Below, one piece after another: positions 12,760 through 13,096 of a stretch of DNA of 13,096 bases. The translations under genes were made by a program, and so were the position numbers. The stretch spans positions 1 to 13,096 of the forward strand of contig JAFNJA010000023.1 in assembly GCA_017601265.1 (NCBI GenBank), given 5' to 3'. This DNA is from Candidatus Brockarchaeota archaeon (GTDB taxonomy: Archaea; Thermoproteota; EX4484-205; DTQO01). How positions within the stretch are numbered: position 1 is the stretch's first letter; each line of letters starts with the position of its first letter. The notes under the pieces are model-generated. The model was given only the letters and a program-made list of their open reading frames with translations, was not told the DNA's origin and made no database searches.

Positions 12760-13096
12760 CTACTGGGCGCCCTCGATCTTCTTCAGCTGCGAACGGTACA
12801 TCTCCACGATCTCCTCGACCGTCGTGGCGTCCTCGGGGGCCCTGTCCATGCGCCACTTCACCAAGCGCGGAAAACGGATCGCGAGGCCCGTTCCTTCCTT
12901 TATCGAGCCGTAGGCGGCGGAATGGACTGGGGACAGGCTGAGCTCGTCCCCAAGTACCTCGGCGACGACCCTGGGCACGAACCAGTAGTCTGCCTTCATT
13001 ATGGAATTGACCCTCGGGTGCTTGTGCTCCATCCTGTCGAACATCTTGGGAAGCTTAGCCAGATCCTCGTCAGTCAAGCCGCTCCCGAGCTTGCAA
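12760..13096 (-). CDS. lig: ATP-dependent DNA ligase, C-terminal end only
   Basis: The last 112 residues of an archaeal LIG1-type DNA ligase are visible; such enzymes are about 560-610 residues, so the nucleotidyltransferase domain lies beyond the window. The segment covers the end of the OB-fold domain: CKLGSGLTDEDL, ADYWFVPRVVAEVLGDE, SLSPVHS and the motif VI region GLAIRFPRLVKWRMDR, followed by APEDATTVEEIVEMYRSQ, a tail pattern well conserved in archaeal ligases. Motif VI normally ends in Lys (RxDK) and here ends in Arg, a conservative change. The frame is open to the window edge; the TTG near 13077 is internal, not a start. The enzyme seals nicks in replication and repair. It marks the window as archaeal. 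Confidence 0.93.
   Translation of the reverse strand, partial: CKLGSGLTDEDLAKLPKMFDRMEHKHPRVNSIMKADYWFVPRVVAEVLGDELSLSPVHSAAYGSIKEGTGLAIRFPRLVKWRMDRAPEDATTVEEIVEMYRSQLKKIEGAQ

Noticed and set aside
11857..12913. Long plus-strand frames across marC and the ligase end
   Set aside because: They are antisense to a six-helix membrane protein and to conserved ligase motifs; the translations show no domain.
1..13096. CRISPR arrays, insertion sequences, transposases, toxin-antitoxin pairs
   Set aside because: I searched by eye for regularly spaced repeats, terminal inverted repeats and transposase motifs and found none.

Overview
The window looks like a piece of an archaeal chromosome. The clearest markers are the C-terminal end of a LIG1-type archaeal ATP-dependent DNA ligase at the right edge, a zinc-ribbon RecA/KaiC-type ATPase, an archaeal-style DUF89 protein and a MarC membrane protein. 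Promoters agree: at least six genes have an AT-rich TATA-like box centred about 25 to 30 bases before the start codon in otherwise GC-rich DNA, the layout of leaderless archaeal transcripts. Arginine is often coded by AGG. I cannot name the lineage; nothing here is a unique phylum marker.

Layout, left to right. 1-942 (-) is a DegT/DnrJ/EryC1/StrS aminotransferase cut by the window edge. 1070-1879 (-) is the zinc-ribbon KaiC-like ATPase. An AT-rich divergent promoter region with inverted repeats (about 1920-2060) separates it from a 116-residue protein with a DxDxDG calcium-type loop (2095-2445, +). An M20 metallopeptidase (2628-3992, -) follows, then a hairpin-bearing spacer and a secreted, C-terminally anchored protein of unknown function (4199-5092, -). 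About 600 bases with no convincing gene come next. A Gfo/Idh/MocA oxidoreductase (5689-6669, -) and a 164-residue protein with possible RNase H-like features (6797-7291, -) are followed by a divergent plus-strand pair: an amidohydrolase (7448-8272) and a DUF89 damage-control-type phosphatase (8289-9125). Then come a 65-residue small protein (9142-9339, -), a second Gfo/Idh/MocA oxidoreductase (9582-10574, -), a Cys-rich mini zinc-finger protein (10709-10906, -), a metallo-beta-lactamase-fold hydrolase with an altered metal motif (10968-11831, -), MarC (11881-12483, -) and the DNA ligase end (12760-13096, -).

How the genes fit together. Most appear to be single-gene transcription units with their own TATA box, so neighbours need not share a pathway. 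The exception is the amidohydrolase-DUF89 pair, 16 bases apart and probably co-transcribed. The aminotransferase and two Gfo/Idh/MocA oxidoreductases hint at (amino)sugar or cyclitol metabolism, but they are not contiguous and substrates cannot be read from sequence. I found no CRISPR array, insertion sequence, tRNA or rRNA gene. I saw no clear new multi-gene system; the least explained items are the altered metallo-beta-lactamase, the Cys-rich mini-protein, the RNase H-like candidate, a possible leaderless micro-ORF near 9465 and the structured intergenic sequences.
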